Shown here one piece after another: positions 1 through 9,294 of a DNA stretch of 64,000 nt (positions are counted from its first letter, which is position 1; each line of letters starts with the position of its first letter). Source of the DNA: Stutzerimonas stutzeri (GTDB lineage Bacteria > Pseudomonadota > Gammaproteobacteria > Pseudomonadales > Pseudomonadaceae); NCBI RefSeq assembly GCF_000590475.1, contig NZ_CP007441.1:517038-581037 (forward strand). The letters run 5' to 3'. The notes beneath the pieces were generated by a model. The model did no database searches. It had not been told where the DNA came from and was given only the letters and a program-made list of their open reading frames with translations. Both the position numbers and the translations under genes were made by a program.

Positions 1-38
1 GACCGCAGCCAGATGGCGATCGCAGAATCACTCATAGC

Positions 39-2480
39 TTAAAACAGGTCGATTGGTGCTGCTTCGGAAGCCGGTAGCGGGCTATCGGGCAACATGGACC
101 CTGGAGTCGTCTCGTCATTCATGTCTGGCGGTGAGTCTTCGCTTCGAAAGATTTCAAAATAGGCATCGGGTGTGCCGGGGGCCGCCGCGCGGCCGCTTTT
201 GGGATCGATTCGTAGCGTCAGAATGCCTTCGGGTTCGGCGGGTGCATGCTCGGGAGCGCCTTCCAGCACTGCGCTCATGTATTTCATCCAGATAGGCAGC
301 GCCACCGTTCCTCCATATTCTCGGCGGCCTAGGCTCTGAGGCTGATCGAAGCCAGTCCAGACAGTTGTCACGATGTCGGCGTTGTAGCCAGAGAACCAGC
401 TGTCCTTGGACTCGTTTGTCGTACCGGTCTTGCCTGCAAGATCACCACGGCCCATCGCCAATGCCCTTCTGCCCGTACCGCGTTTGATGACGTCCTGCAG
501 CATGCTGGTCATGATGTAGGCGGTGCGCTCGTCGATGATTTGCTCGGCATAGGCGGGCTGCTGGCTGGTCAGCTGCTGCGAATCACTTGTCAACGGTGCC
601 TCGTGCTGTGCGTAGGTGATAGCCGCTTCGCCCTTCGCTGCTTTGGCGGCGCTGTGCTCCGGTACGCGCACCGGATTTGCCTCGAAAATGATCTTTCCGT
701 CTCGGTCCTCGATGCGCTCGATCAGATAGGGCTCAATCTTGTAGCCCCCATTCGAAAATGCCGTCCAGCCGGTAGCGATTTCCATTGGCGTCAGGGTCGC
801 CGTGCCAAGCGCCAGCGACAGGTTGGCAGGCAGATCTTCGGTCTTGAATCCAAAGCGCTTGATATAGTCGATGGTGTACGGAAGGCCAAGGGTCTGCAGC
901 AGGCGAATCGAGACAAGGTTGCGTGACTTGTAAAGGGCCTCGCGTAGCCGGATCGGGCCGAGGAAGGTGTTGTTGTCATTCTTGGGGCGCCAAACGCGAT
1001 CCAGGCCTTCCTCGACGAAGACGATAGGGGAGTCGTTGACCAGAGTCGCAGGGGTGAATCCGGCATCCAATGCGGCGCTATAGATAAAAGGCTTGAAGCT
1101 TGAGCCGGGCTGACGCTTGGCCTGGATAGCGCGGTTGTAGTTACTTTGCCCAAAGGAAAAACCACCGGTCAACGCTTCGATGGAGCCGTCAAGCGGATCA
1201 AGGGATACCAGTGCGCCTTGAGCCTGAGGTATCTGGCTGAACAGCACTTCGTCATCCCGGATCTGAACGCGGATGACATCTCCTAGCTTGACGACTTCCG
1301 ATGGTGTCCTGGGTTGGGGGCCCAGGCTGTTGGTATTAATAAACGGACGGGCCCATTTCATGCTTTCCCAGCTGATGTTGCGCTCGCTGCCGTCACGAAG
1401 GAGGACCTTGATCGAGTCTTTGGAGACGGCACTTACGGCAGCAGCGAGCACCCCGGCCTGGCTGCGGTAGTTGCTCAATTCCTTCAGCCAGCTCTCCCGG
1501 TCGGTGCCGGGCAGCCGAGCTTCCGGGCCGCGATAGCCGTGACGCTGGTCGTACTCGATCAATCCCTGGACAAGCGCCTGGTTGGCAGCGAGCTGACGCT
1601 CACTGGTGGCGGTGGTGTAAACGCGGAATCCATCGGTGTAAGCCGCGCTGCCGAAACGACCGACCAGCTCGGCACGTGCCATTTCCGCTATATAAGGTGC
1701 GTCAAGTTCCGGCGATGAGCCGTGATAGGACGCATCGACAACCTCTGTCAGTGCTTGCTGATAGCGGGTCTCGTCTATTTTTCCGAGCCGGTACATTCGT
1801 CCAAGAATCCAGTCACGTCGCTCCTTGGCACGCTCGGGGTTGGCCAGTGGGTTGAATGCAGACGGCGCTTTCGGTAAGCCTGCGATCATGGCCATTTGCG
1901 CGAGGCTCAGCTCGCCGATGGATTTGCCGTAGTAGACCTGTGATGCCGCCTCGATGCCGTAAGCTCTGTTGCCCAGATAAATTTTGTTGACGTACAGCTC
2001 GAGGATTTCATCCTTGCGCATTTCCCTTTCGATCTGAAGGGCTAAAAGGATCTCGTTGATCTTCCGCGAAAAGCTCCGCTCGCTGGTCAGGAAGTAATTC
2101 TTTGCCACCTGCATAGTGATGGTGCTGCCGCCGGTCTGAATATGGCCGGTTTTCAATAATTGCGTGGCAGCGCGCATCAGACTGGAAACATCGACGCCAT
2201 AATGATTCGCGAAGTTGTCGTCCTCGGCCGCCAGCAATGCGGCGATGAAATCCTTGGGTATTTCGTCAAAGCCGATGGGGGAACGGCGCATTTCGCCATA
2301 CTCGGCTATCAGCTTGTCGTCATCGCTATAAACGCGAAGCGGAATCTGGAGCTGTATGCTGCGTAGCGAGTCGACCGATGGCAGGTTGGGGCTGAGGTAA
2401 AGAAACGCGCCACTGAGACTGAGCAAAAGTCCACAGAAAACAGCCAAGCACGACCATAGGAAAAACTTCAGAAAACGCAT
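39..2480 (-). CDS. ponA: Penicillin-binding protein 1A (bifunctional glycosyltransferase/transpeptidase)
   Basis: Class A PBP that polymerises lipid II glycan strands and cross-links their peptides in the periplasm, anchored by an N-terminal membrane segment (about residues 7-29). The GT51 domain shows the catalytic Glu86 in EDDNFANHYG and the TGGSTITMQ motif (about 116-124). The transpeptidase domain shows SxxK (Ser460 in GSSFKP), SxN (519-521) and KTG (684-686). Length 813 aa fits pseudomonad PBP1A. It is divergent from pilM, the usual pseudomonad arrangement. A Gln/Thr/Ser-rich stretch around residues 625-645 lies between the transpeptidase motifs and looks like a linker insertion. The gene ends 38 bases from the window edge, so its downstream neighbour is not visible. 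Identity is very secure. Confidence 0.97.
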   Translation of the reverse strand: MRFLKFFLWSCLAVFCGLLLSLSGAFLYLSPNLPSVDSLRSIQLQIPLRVYSDDDKLIAEYGEMRRSPIGFDEIPKDFIAALLAAEDDNFANHYGVDVSSLMRAATQLLKTGHIQTGGSTITMQVAKNYFLTSERSFSRKINEILLALQIEREMRKDEILELYVNKIYLGNRAYGIEAASQVYYGKSIGELSLAQMAMIAGLPKAPSAFNPLANPERAKERRDWILGRMYRLGKIDETRYQQALTEVVDASYHGSSPELDAPYIAEMARAELVGRFGSAAYTDGFRVYTTATSERQLAANQALVQGLIEYDQRHGYRGPEARLPGTDRESWLKELSNYRSQAGVLAAAVSAVSKDSIKVLLRDGSERNISWESMKWARPFINTNSLGPQPRTPSEVVKLGDVIRVQIRDDEVLFSQIPQAQGALVSLDPLDGSIEALTGGFSFGQSNYNRAIQAKRQPGSSFKPFIYSAALDAGFTPATLVNDSPIVFVEEGLDRVWRPKNDNNTFLGPIRLREALYKSRNLVSIRLLQTLGLPYTIDYIKRFGFKTEDLPANLSLALGTATLTPMEIATGWTAFSNGGYKIEPYLIERIEDRDGKIIFEANPVRVPEHSAAKAAKGEAAITYAQHEAPLTSDSQQLTSQQPAYAEQIIDERTAYIMTSMLQDVIKRGTGRRALAMGRGDLAGKTGTTNESKDSWFSGYNADIVTTVWTGFDQPQSLGRREYGGTVALPIWMKYMSAVLEGAPEHAPAEPEGILTLRIDPKSGRAAAPGTPDAYFEIFRSEDSPPDMNDETTPGSMLPDSPLPASEAAPIDLF

Positions 2481-2552
2481 CGGGGTTTATTGAATCCAGG
2501 GTGGGAAATGAGGTGTAAGCCGCAGACAGTGCTGAAAAGGAAAACCGTTCAC

Positions 2553-2612
2553 ATTATAAGCGGTTTTTTTGCTGGGGAGCCATTTGCGCTTCTGTCAAGG
2601 CTGTTATTTAAT
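2553..2612. promoter_or_regulatory. Divergent ponA/pilM intergenic promoter region
   Basis: Between ponA and pilM. On the minus strand a perfect TATAAT (2558-2553) lies 73 bases before the ponA start, inside an inverted repeat AAAACCG...CGGTTTT (about 2541-2567); I see no well-spaced -35 for it. On the plus strand TTGCGC (2584-2589), a 17-base spacer and TTTAAT (2607-2612) form a plausible sigma-70 promoter for pilM. Assignments are by eye only. Confidence 0.35.
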
Positions 2613-2664
2613 GCGGACAAACATAATTAATCCGTAAGTAGCGGATAAAGATAGGAAATCGGCC

Positions 2665-3729
2665 GTGCTAGGGCTCTTCACTAAGAAAGCGAATACGCTG
2701 CTTGGGATCGACATCAGTTCGACGTCCGTTAAGCTGCTCGAATTAAGCCGCTCAGGCTCTCGATATCGGGTTGAGTCGTTTGCGGTCGAGCCGCTTCCGC
2801 CCAACGCTGTGGTGGAAAAGAACATCGCTGAGCTGGAGGGTGTGGGGCAGGCTCTGTCTCGGTTGTTGGCTAAAGCGAAAACCGGAGTCAAGTCCGCCGC
2901 AGTTGCGGTTTCCGGTTCGGCGGTCATCACCAAGAGCATCGAAATGGATGCCGGGCTGAGCGACGATGAGCTGGAAAATCAACTGAAGATCGAAGCGGAT
3001 CAGTACATCCCTTACCCGCTGGAAGAGGTTGCTATCGACTTCGAGGTTCAGGGATCCGCCGCACGTTCTCCGGGTCGCGACGAGGTGTTGCTGGCGGCAT
3101 GCCGCAAGGAAAACGTAGAGATCCGCGAGGCGGCTCTGGCCTTGGCAGGATTGACGGCCAAGGTTGTCGATGTCGAAGCGTATGCGCTGGAACGTTCATT
3201 CGGTTTGCTGGCGCCCCAATTGGGTGTTGGCCACGATGAGCTGACCGTCGCGCTAGTCGATATCGGTGCGACCATGACCACGCTAAGCGTGTTGCATAAC
3301 GGTCGCACGATCTATACCCGAGAGCAGCTGTTCGGTGGGCGTCAGCTGACCGAGGAAATTCAGCGTCGCTATGGACTGTCGATGGAAGAGGCTGGCCTGG
3401 CTAAAAAGCAGGGAGGCCTCCCGGACGACTATGACAGCGAAGTATTGCAGCCGTTCAAAGAGGCAGTCGTTCAGCAGGTGTCGCGCTCGCTGCAGTTCTT
3501 CTTTGCGGCCGGGCAGTTTCATGACGTGGACTACATCCTCTTGGCTGGCGGAACGGCCTCGATCCCGGGGCTGGACCGATTGATTCAGCAGAAAATCGGA
3601 ACCCAGACTTTAGTCGCCAATCCGTTTGCCGATATGGCTTTGAGTAGCAAGGTCAACGCTGGCGCGCTCGCCAGTGATGCGCCGTCCCTGATGATTGCCT
3701 GCGGGTTGGCCTTGAGGAGTTTCGACTGA
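2665..3729 (+). CDS. pilM: Type IV pilus inner-membrane platform protein PilM
   Basis: Cytoplasmic actin-like (FtsA-fold) ATP-binding protein that binds the N-terminal tail of PilN and links the pilus assembly motor to the alignment complex. The 354-aa product begins MLGLFTKKANTLLGIDIS, the canonical pseudomonad PilM start, and contains the DIGATMTTLSVL and LAGGTASIPGL nucleotide-binding segments of the actin fold. The start codon is GTG, preceded by AGGA at suitable spacing. It is the first gene of pilMNOPQ; its TGA overlaps the pilN ATG by one base (TGATG), indicating translational coupling. Very secure. Confidence 0.97.
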   Translation: MLGLFTKKANTLLGIDISSTSVKLLELSRSGSRYRVESFAVEPLPPNAVVEKNIAELEGVGQALSRLLAKAKTGVKSAAVAVSGSAVITKSIEMDAGLSDDELENQLKIEADQYIPYPLEEVAIDFEVQGSAARSPGRDEVLLAACRKENVEIREAALALAGLTAKVVDVEAYALERSFGLLAPQLGVGHDELTVALVDIGATMTTLSVLHNGRTIYTREQLFGGRQLTEEIQRRYGLSMEEAGLAKKQGGLPDDYDSEVLQPFKEAVVQQVSRSLQFFFAAGQFHDVDYILLAGGTASIPGLDRLIQQKIGTQTLVANPFADMALSSKVNAGALASDAPSLMIACGLALRSFD

Positions 3730-4301
3730 TGGCCCGGATCAACCTATTACCTTGGCGCGAGCAGCTCCGCGAGGAGCGTAAGCAGCGCTTTCTGGTGTCG
3801 CTCGCAGGTGTGGCTGTCTTGGCGGTGGGCCTGCTGTTCCTCGCGGATCAGTATTTCACTCATGCTATCGAGCGGCAGAACGCGCGAAATGACTTCATCC
3901 GAAAAGAAATCGCCGTGCTGGATACACGCATCGCGGAAATCAAAGAACTGCGTGAGCGCCGGCAGCAGTTGCTTGAGCGTATGAAGATCATCCAGGACCT
4001 GCAGGGCAACCGACCCATTATCGGGAGGGTTTTCGATCAGCTGGTACGAACGCTTCCCGATGGCGTGTATTTCACCGGATTGAAAATGACGGGCAAGAAC
4101 ATCGCCATCATCGGTGGCGCGGAATCCAACAACCGGGTCTCTAACCTGATGCGCAACTTGGATGGATCTGAATGGCTGGAAGCGCCAAACCTGAACGAAG
4201 TGAAGGCCATCACGGCGGGTGCGGTCGACCAAGAAAACGTGTTTCAGCTAACGGTCCAGCAGACGCAGCCGACTGCGGCAGTCGAAGGAGATAAGCCATG
4301 A
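3729..4301 (+). CDS. pilN: Type IV pilus inner-membrane protein PilN
   Basis: Bitopic inner-membrane protein of the pilus alignment complex. The N-terminal cytoplasmic motif MARINLLPWREQLR is the conserved PilM-binding sequence, followed by one transmembrane segment (about residues 22-42), a coiled-coil stretch (about 50-85) and a periplasmic ferredoxin-like domain that pairs with PilO. Length 190 aa is typical. It overlaps pilM by one base and pilO by four bases (ATGA). Confidence 0.97.
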   Translation: MARINLLPWREQLREERKQRFLVSLAGVAVLAVGLLFLADQYFTHAIERQNARNDFIRKEIAVLDTRIAEIKELRERRQQLLERMKIIQDLQGNRPIIGRVFDQLVRTLPDGVYFTGLKMTGKNIAIIGGAESNNRVSNLMRNLDGSEWLEAPNLNEVKAITAGAVDQENVFQLTVQQTQPTAAVEGDKP

Positions 4302-4921
4302 GTCTGGCGAACTCCCTGGAGAGTCTACGTAGCGTCGACCTGAGCGACCTGGACATGAACAACCTGGGCTCTTGGCCCGCTGCGGTAAAGATGATCGCCG
4401 CCATACTGCTGATGATGCTGGTGCTCGGAGCTGGCTACTACTTCTACCTCAGCGACATGCAGGTCAGTTTGGAGCAACAGCAAGCGCAGGAAGAAACGCT
4501 AAAACAGCAATTCTCCACGAAGGCGTTTCAGGCGGCGAATTTGGACGCGTACAAGGCGCAAATGGTGGAGATGGAGGCGTCGTTTGGTGCCTTGCTGCGT
4601 CAGTTGCCGAGCGACACCGAAGTACCGGGTTTGCTCGAAGACATCACGCGCACTGGCCTGGGCAGTGGGCTGGAATTCGAAGAGATCAAATTGCAGCCGG
4701 AAGTGACCCAGCAGTTCTATATCGAGCTGCCGATACAGATCAAGGTGGTCGGTGGATATCACGATCTTGCAACGTTCGTCAGCGGCGTATCGAGTTTGCC
4801 ACGGATCGTTACCCTGCATGATTTTGAGATAAAGCCTCAGAGCAAGGATTCCTCCTCCAAGCTGCACATGAGCATCCTGGCCAAGACCTATCGCTATAAC
4901 GACAAGGGGCTGCAGAAATGA
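4298..4921 (+). CDS. pilO: Type IV pilus inner-membrane protein PilO
   Basis: Partner of PilN in the periplasmic heterodimer that couples the inner-membrane motor platform to PilP and the PilQ secretin. The 207-aa product has a short cytoplasmic N-terminus, a transmembrane segment (about residues 28-50), a Gln-rich coiled coil (about 55-75) and a periplasmic domain. Starts and stops overlap both neighbours by four bases (ATGA), a tight operon arrangement. Confidence 0.96.
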   Translation: MSLANSLESLRSVDLSDLDMNNLGSWPAAVKMIAAILLMMLVLGAGYYFYLSDMQVSLEQQQAQEETLKQQFSTKAFQAANLDAYKAQMVEMEASFGALLRQLPSDTEVPGLLEDITRTGLGSGLEFEEIKLQPEVTQQFYIELPIQIKVVGGYHDLATFVSGVSSLPRIVTLHDFEIKPQSKDSSSKLHMSILAKTYRYNDKGLQK

Positions 4922-5445
4922 ATGGAGCCCGACTTATCGCGCTGAGCATGGGCTTGGCGTTGTTGACCGGATGTGGCGACAGCGGAGATTTTGACGATCT
5001 GCGTTCGTACATGGACGAGGTGCGCGCCAAGCCGAAAGGCTCGATTGAGCCGTTGCCCGCATTTTTGCCGTACGAGGCCTTTACCTATAGCGCGTCATCA
5101 CTGCGACATCCATTTCAGCCCCCGATGAAGATTGATTTGGCCCAGCGGCAGAAGGGCTCGAAAGATATCCGCCCTGACGAAACGCGCATCAAGCAGTTCC
5201 TCGAACAATTCAATATCGAAAACTTCGTCATGGTCGGCACACTGACCAACGATGCGGGTAAGTACGCTTTGATCAAAGGCGGCGACGGGGTTCACCGAGT
5301 CAAGGTCGGTGACTATCTGGGGCGCAACCATGGCCGTATCGTTGAAATCAGCGAGGCCGAGGTGGATGTGCTTGAAATCGTTCCGGACGGAGAGGGTGGG
5401 TGGCTTGAGCGCCCGCGTAGCCTGACCTTGAAAGAGCGCTCCTGA
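4918..5445 (+). CDS. pilP: Type IV pilus lipoprotein PilP
   Basis: Inner-membrane lipoprotein linking PilNO to the N-domains of the PilQ secretin. A signal peptide ends in a lipobox (LLTGC, Cys at about residue 19). The C-terminal beta domain (about 95-170) contains NFVMVGTL and KVGDYLGRNHGRIVEI, typical of the HR-domain of PilP. 175 aa, as in other pseudomonads. It follows pilO with a four-base overlap. Confidence 0.96.
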   Translation: MNGARLIALSMGLALLTGCGDSGDFDDLRSYMDEVRAKPKGSIEPLPAFLPYEAFTYSASSLRHPFQPPMKIDLAQRQKGSKDIRPDETRIKQFLEQFNIENFVMVGTLTNDAGKYALIKGGDGVHRVKVGDYLGRNHGRIVEISEAEVDVLEIVPDGEGGWLERPRSLTLKERS

Positions 5446-5496
5446 GTCATGGCAAAAATGGAAAACCTATACCGGTCTGCACAACGGAAGCCTTTT

Positions 5497-7608
5497 ATGA
5501 ATACCACTCTCTCTCGTCTCGGCTTGTCTTTGCTGGCGGCGATTGTTTCGCCCGCGCTACTGGCCGCAAATCTTAATTCCCTCGATGTCGCATCGCTACC
5601 CGGAGACCGCGTTGAGCTGAAGATGACGTTCGACGAGCCGGTGCCTGCCCCGCGCGGATATACGCTCGACCAGCCAGCTCGCATCGCTCTAGATCTGCCA
5701 GGTGTTTCCAGCAAGCTGACGTCCAAAAATCGCGAGCTCGGCGTTGGTAATGCACGGAGTGTGACGGTAGTCGAGGCCCAGGGGCGCACGAGGCTTATCG
5801 TCAACCTCACGTCTCTGGTCCCTTATTCGACCCGAGTCGACGGGAGTAATGTATTTGTCGTGCTTGGCGAAAGCGCTTCTGCTACAGAGCCCGTGTCCGC
5901 AGCTTCGTCGGCGCCAGTCATTCCTATGACGAAGGAAAAGCTGGCCCGGGCGAACGCTATCGACAACATCGACTTCAGGCGCGGCGAGGATGGCGCAGGC
6001 AATATAGTCATAAGCCTGTCTGATCCATCCATCAGTCCGAGCATCGAAGAGCAGGGTGGGAAGATTCGGGTCACGTTTGCCAAAACGCAGTTGCCCGACT
6101 CCTTGCGTGTCCGTCTGGACGTTCAGGACTTCGCAACCCCAGTCAAGTTCGTTGACGCAACCAGCAAGTCGGGCGATGCAAGTATCTCTATCGAGCCGAG
6201 CGGGCGCTATGACTATCTAGCTTATCAGGCTGATGACAAGCTGACCGTCAGCGTCAAGCCACTAAGCGAGGCTGATATCGAAAAGCGTAAAGCAGAGCGC
6301 TTTGTTTATTCGGGTGAGAAGCTGTCACTGAACTTCCAGGACATCGACGTACGCTCCGTGCTGCAGCTAATTGCCGACTTCACTGATCTAAATCTTGTTG
6401 CCAGTGATACTGTCCAAGGCAATATCACTCTGCGCTTACAAAACGTACCGTGGGATCAAGCGCTTGATCTGGTGCTGAAAACTAAGGGGCTCGATAAGCG
6501 GCAAGTTGGAAACGTCTTGCTTGTTGCGCCAGCCGATGAGATCGCGGCACGTGAAAGGCAAGAATTGGAGTCGAAGCGCCAAATTGCTGAACTTGCGCCG
6601 CTACGTCGCGAGGTAGTTCAGGTGAACTATGCCAAGGCGTCCGACATTGCCAAGCTATTCCAAACGGTTACCAACAGTTCGGGGCAGGCAGATGATCGAG
6701 GCTCTATCGCTGTTGACGATCGCACAAATAATATAATTGCCTATCAGACTCAAGAGCGCCTTGACGAGCTACGTCGCATCGTCACTCAATTGGATATTCC
6801 GGTCCGCCAAGTAATGATCGAGGCCCGGATTGTGGAGGCCAATGTCGATTATGACAAAGCGTTAGGCGTGCGTTGGGGGGGGAGTTTCACCTCAGGCAAC
6901 GCAGCGGTTTATGGTAAGGACGGCGCTACCACCTTTGATTCAGATACGGGTCGTGCTTATTTGCCAGGAACCGACACTATCGGGAACTTTACCGCTAGTG
7001 ACGGCGTTGCGCCGGTGCCCTTCGTTGACTTGGGTGTCGCGAACAGCACCTCTGGCCTCGGCATTGGTTTCATCACTAATAATCTCATCTTAGATCTGCA
7101 GCTTTCGGCAATGGAAAAGACTGGGAACGGGGAAATCGTGTCGCAGCCGAAAGTAATGACTGCCGATAAAGAGACCGCCAAGATCCTTCGTGGCTCAGAG
7201 ATTCCATATCAAGAAGCCAGCTCCAGCGGTGCGACATCTACTTCGTTCAAAGAGGCTGCTCTTTCGCTGGAAGTCACGCCGCTTATCACGCCAGATAATC
7301 GCGTGATTCTTGAGGTGAAGGTGACCAAGGACGCGGCGGATTTCAGTCGTGCCGTAAACGGCGTGCCGCCAATCAACAAGAACGAGGTCAACGCCAAGGT
7401 GTTGGTTGCTGATGGCGAGACCGTAGTTATTGGTGGTGTGTTCTCCAATACGCAAACCCAGTCTGTCGACAAGGTTCCGTTCCTAGGTGACTTGCCTTAC
7501 GTAGGGCGGCTGTTCCGGCGCGACGTTGTGTCGGACGCCAAATCTGAGCTGCTGATTTTCCTCACACCGCGTATCCTGAATCACCAGGCCATTGCAGTGA
7601 ATCGCTAA
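5497..7608 (+). CDS. pilQ: Type IV pilus outer-membrane secretin PilQ
   Basis: Multimeric outer-membrane channel through which the pilus passes. I chose the ATG at 5497 over an in-frame ATG at 5449 because it has GGAAG six bases upstream and opens directly into a signal peptide (MNTTLSRLGLSLLAAIVSPA, then LLAAN). The 703-aa product has AMIN-type peptidoglycan-binding domains in the first about 250 residues, a secretin/TonB N-domain (LNFQDIDVRSVLQLIADF), an N1 domain and the C-terminal secretin barrel with VPFLGDLPYVGRLFR near the end. Last gene of the pil cluster; aroK follows four bases later, as is standard in pseudomonads. Confidence 0.96.
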   Translation: MNTTLSRLGLSLLAAIVSPALLAANLNSLDVASLPGDRVELKMTFDEPVPAPRGYTLDQPARIALDLPGVSSKLTSKNRELGVGNARSVTVVEAQGRTRLIVNLTSLVPYSTRVDGSNVFVVLGESASATEPVSAASSAPVIPMTKEKLARANAIDNIDFRRGEDGAGNIVISLSDPSISPSIEEQGGKIRVTFAKTQLPDSLRVRLDVQDFATPVKFVDATSKSGDASISIEPSGRYDYLAYQADDKLTVSVKPLSEADIEKRKAERFVYSGEKLSLNFQDIDVRSVLQLIADFTDLNLVASDTVQGNITLRLQNVPWDQALDLVLKTKGLDKRQVGNVLLVAPADEIAARERQELESKRQIAELAPLRREVVQVNYAKASDIAKLFQTVTNSSGQADDRGSIAVDDRTNNIIAYQTQERLDELRRIVTQLDIPVRQVMIEARIVEANVDYDKALGVRWGGSFTSGNAAVYGKDGATTFDSDTGRAYLPGTDTIGNFTASDGVAPVPFVDLGVANSTSGLGIGFITNNLILDLQLSAMEKTGNGEIVSQPKVMTADKETAKILRGSEIPYQEASSSGATSTSFKEAALSLEVTPLITPDNRVILEVKVTKDAADFSRAVNGVPPINKNEVNAKVLVADGETVVIGGVFSNTQTQSVDKVPFLGDLPYVGRLFRRDVVSDAKSELLIFLTPRILNHQAIAVNR

Positions 7609-7612
7609 CTCG

Positions 7613-8158
7613 GTGAAAAACATCATTCTCGTGGGCCCGATGGGTGCTGGCAAGAGCACTATCGGGCGCTTGCTCGCCAAGGAGCTTCGTCTTCCGTTTC
7701 GGGATTCCGACAAGGAGATCGAGCAGCGCACCGGTGCCAGCATTCCGCTGATATTCGATGTCGAGGGTGAGCAGGGTTTTCGCGAAAGAGAACACGCTGT
7801 CATCATGGACCTGTGTCAGATGCAGAGCGTCGTGCTGGCAACCGGTGGTGGTGCGGTGTTGCGGAAGGACAATCGCGACGAACTACGCGCTGGTGGTCGG
7901 GTGATCTATCTTTGCACCTCGGTCGAGCAACAGCTCGACCGCACCTCTCGCGACCGTAATCGTCCGTTACTGCAAAAACCCAATCCTCGCGAGACGCTTA
8001 CGAGTCTGATGGCTGTACGGGATCCTCTGTACCGAGAGGTCGCGGACATAATCATCCAAACGGATGAGCGTCCCCCGCGTCTGGTGGTGGTCGAAATTCT
8101 CGATCAGCTTCAATCCTTTACGCCTCGTGAAAGCCTGGGGCGTTCTGCGCTATCCTAG
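7613..8158 (+). CDS. aroK: Shikimate kinase
   Basis: Phosphorylates shikimate at the 3-hydroxyl using ATP, fifth step of chorismate synthesis. The 181-aa protein shows the Walker A loop GPMGAGKST (residues 8-16), the substrate-binding Asp in DSDKEIE, and the GGGAVLR shikimate-binding loop. The start is GTG four bases after the pilQ stop. It sits directly before aroB, so both shikimate-pathway genes are probably cotranscribed with the pilus genes. Confidence 0.96.
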   Translation: MKNIILVGPMGAGKSTIGRLLAKELRLPFRDSDKEIEQRTGASIPLIFDVEGEQGFREREHAVIMDLCQMQSVVLATGGGAVLRKDNRDELRAGGRVIYLCTSVEQQLDRTSRDRNRPLLQKPNPRETLTSLMAVRDPLYREVADIIIQTDERPPRLVVVEILDQLQSFTPRESLGRSALS

Positions 8159-8181
8159 CTCCCTTTAAGCGTGGGGGCCCT

Positions 8182-9285
8182 ATGCAGACTCTACATGTCG
8201 ATCTCGGCGAGCGTAGCTATCCGATCCTTATTGGCGAGCAGCTCATCGATCGCGGTGAGCTGTTGTCCCGCCATATCCGTGGCAAGCAAGTCGCCATCGT
8301 CACCAACGAAACCGTCGCGCCGCTCTACCTTGAGCGTCTTTCACGCAGTCTCGCCGAATACGTCATCACTCCGATCGTGCTTCCTGATGGGGAGTCATAT
8401 AAGAACTGGCAGACGCTGCAGTCGATCTTCGACGCGCTGTTGACAGCCAGGCACGCCCGCAACACAACAATTATCGCGCTGGGTGGCGGAGTGATTGGCG
8501 ATATGGCCGGTTTTGCGGCCGCTAGCTATCAGCGTGGCGTCGATTTCATCCAGGTACCGACAACGCTCCTGTCCCAGGTCGATTCCTCGGTCGGTGGCAA
8601 GACAGGGATCAATCATCCGCTCGGCAAGAATATGGTCGGTGCCTTCTACCAGCCGCAAGCAGTACTGATTGACACCTCTACGCTGGCAACGCTGCCGGCG
8701 CGAGAGCTGTCGGCTGGCCTGGCTGAGGTCATCAAATACGGTCTGATCTGCGACGAGCCGTTCCTGGGGTGGCTCGAGGAGAATATCGACAAGCTCCGCG
8801 GGCTGGACCAAGCGGCGCTTACCGAAGCGATACGGCGCTCCTGCGCGGCCAAGGCGCGTGTGGTCGGTGCAGATGAGCGAGAGTCGGGTATTCGCGCAAC
8901 GCTCAATCTTGGGCATACGTTCGGTCATGCCATCGAGACCCACCAGGGATACGGTGCCTGGTTGCATGGTGAGGCGGTATCGGCCGGCACCGTCATGGCG
9001 CTTGAGATGTCTCGACAGCTGGGCTGGATCACTGTCGGTGAGCGAGACCGTGCCGTGCGCCTCCTGTCGCGAGCCGGTTTGCCAGTTGTGCCTCCGATCA
9101 ACATGCGCGCCGAGGATTTTCTCCAGCATATGGCAGTCGACAAGAAGGTCCTGGACGGGCAGCTGAGGCTGGTGCTGCTCAAACGACTGGGCGAGGCCGT
9201 GGTCACCAGCGACTTCCCACGCGAGATGCTGGAAGCCACATTGAACGTCAATTACGACGCGCTTACGCAAGAGTCAAGAACCTAA
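8182..9285 (+). CDS. aroB: 3-dehydroquinate synthase
   Basis: Converts DAHP to 3-dehydroquinate, second step of the shikimate pathway; needs NAD and a divalent metal. The 367-aa product carries the NAD-binding ALGGGVIGDMAGFAA stretch and the metal-binding GLAEVIKYG and LNLGHTFGHAIE histidine motifs. It follows aroK by 23 bases and is followed at 9 bases by the damX-like gene, so the three genes form one transcription unit. Confidence 0.97.
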   Translation: MQTLHVDLGERSYPILIGEQLIDRGELLSRHIRGKQVAIVTNETVAPLYLERLSRSLAEYVITPIVLPDGESYKNWQTLQSIFDALLTARHARNTTIIALGGGVIGDMAGFAAASYQRGVDFIQVPTTLLSQVDSSVGGKTGINHPLGKNMVGAFYQPQAVLIDTSTLATLPARELSAGLAEVIKYGLICDEPFLGWLEENIDKLRGLDQAALTEAIRRSCAAKARVVGADERESGIRATLNLGHTFGHAIETHQGYGAWLHGEAVSAGTVMALEMSRQLGWITVGERDRAVRLLSRAGLPVVPPINMRAEDFLQHMAVDKKVLDGQLRLVLLKRLGEAVVTSDFPREMLEATLNVNYDALTQESRT

Positions 9286-9294
9286 GAGATTTCC

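Noticed and set aside
2553..2598. Perfect TTGACA (2598-2593) and TATAAT (2558-2553) on the minus strand as a ponA promoter pair
   Set aside because: The spacer is 34 bases, far from the 16-18 needed; only the -10 was kept as a tentative element.
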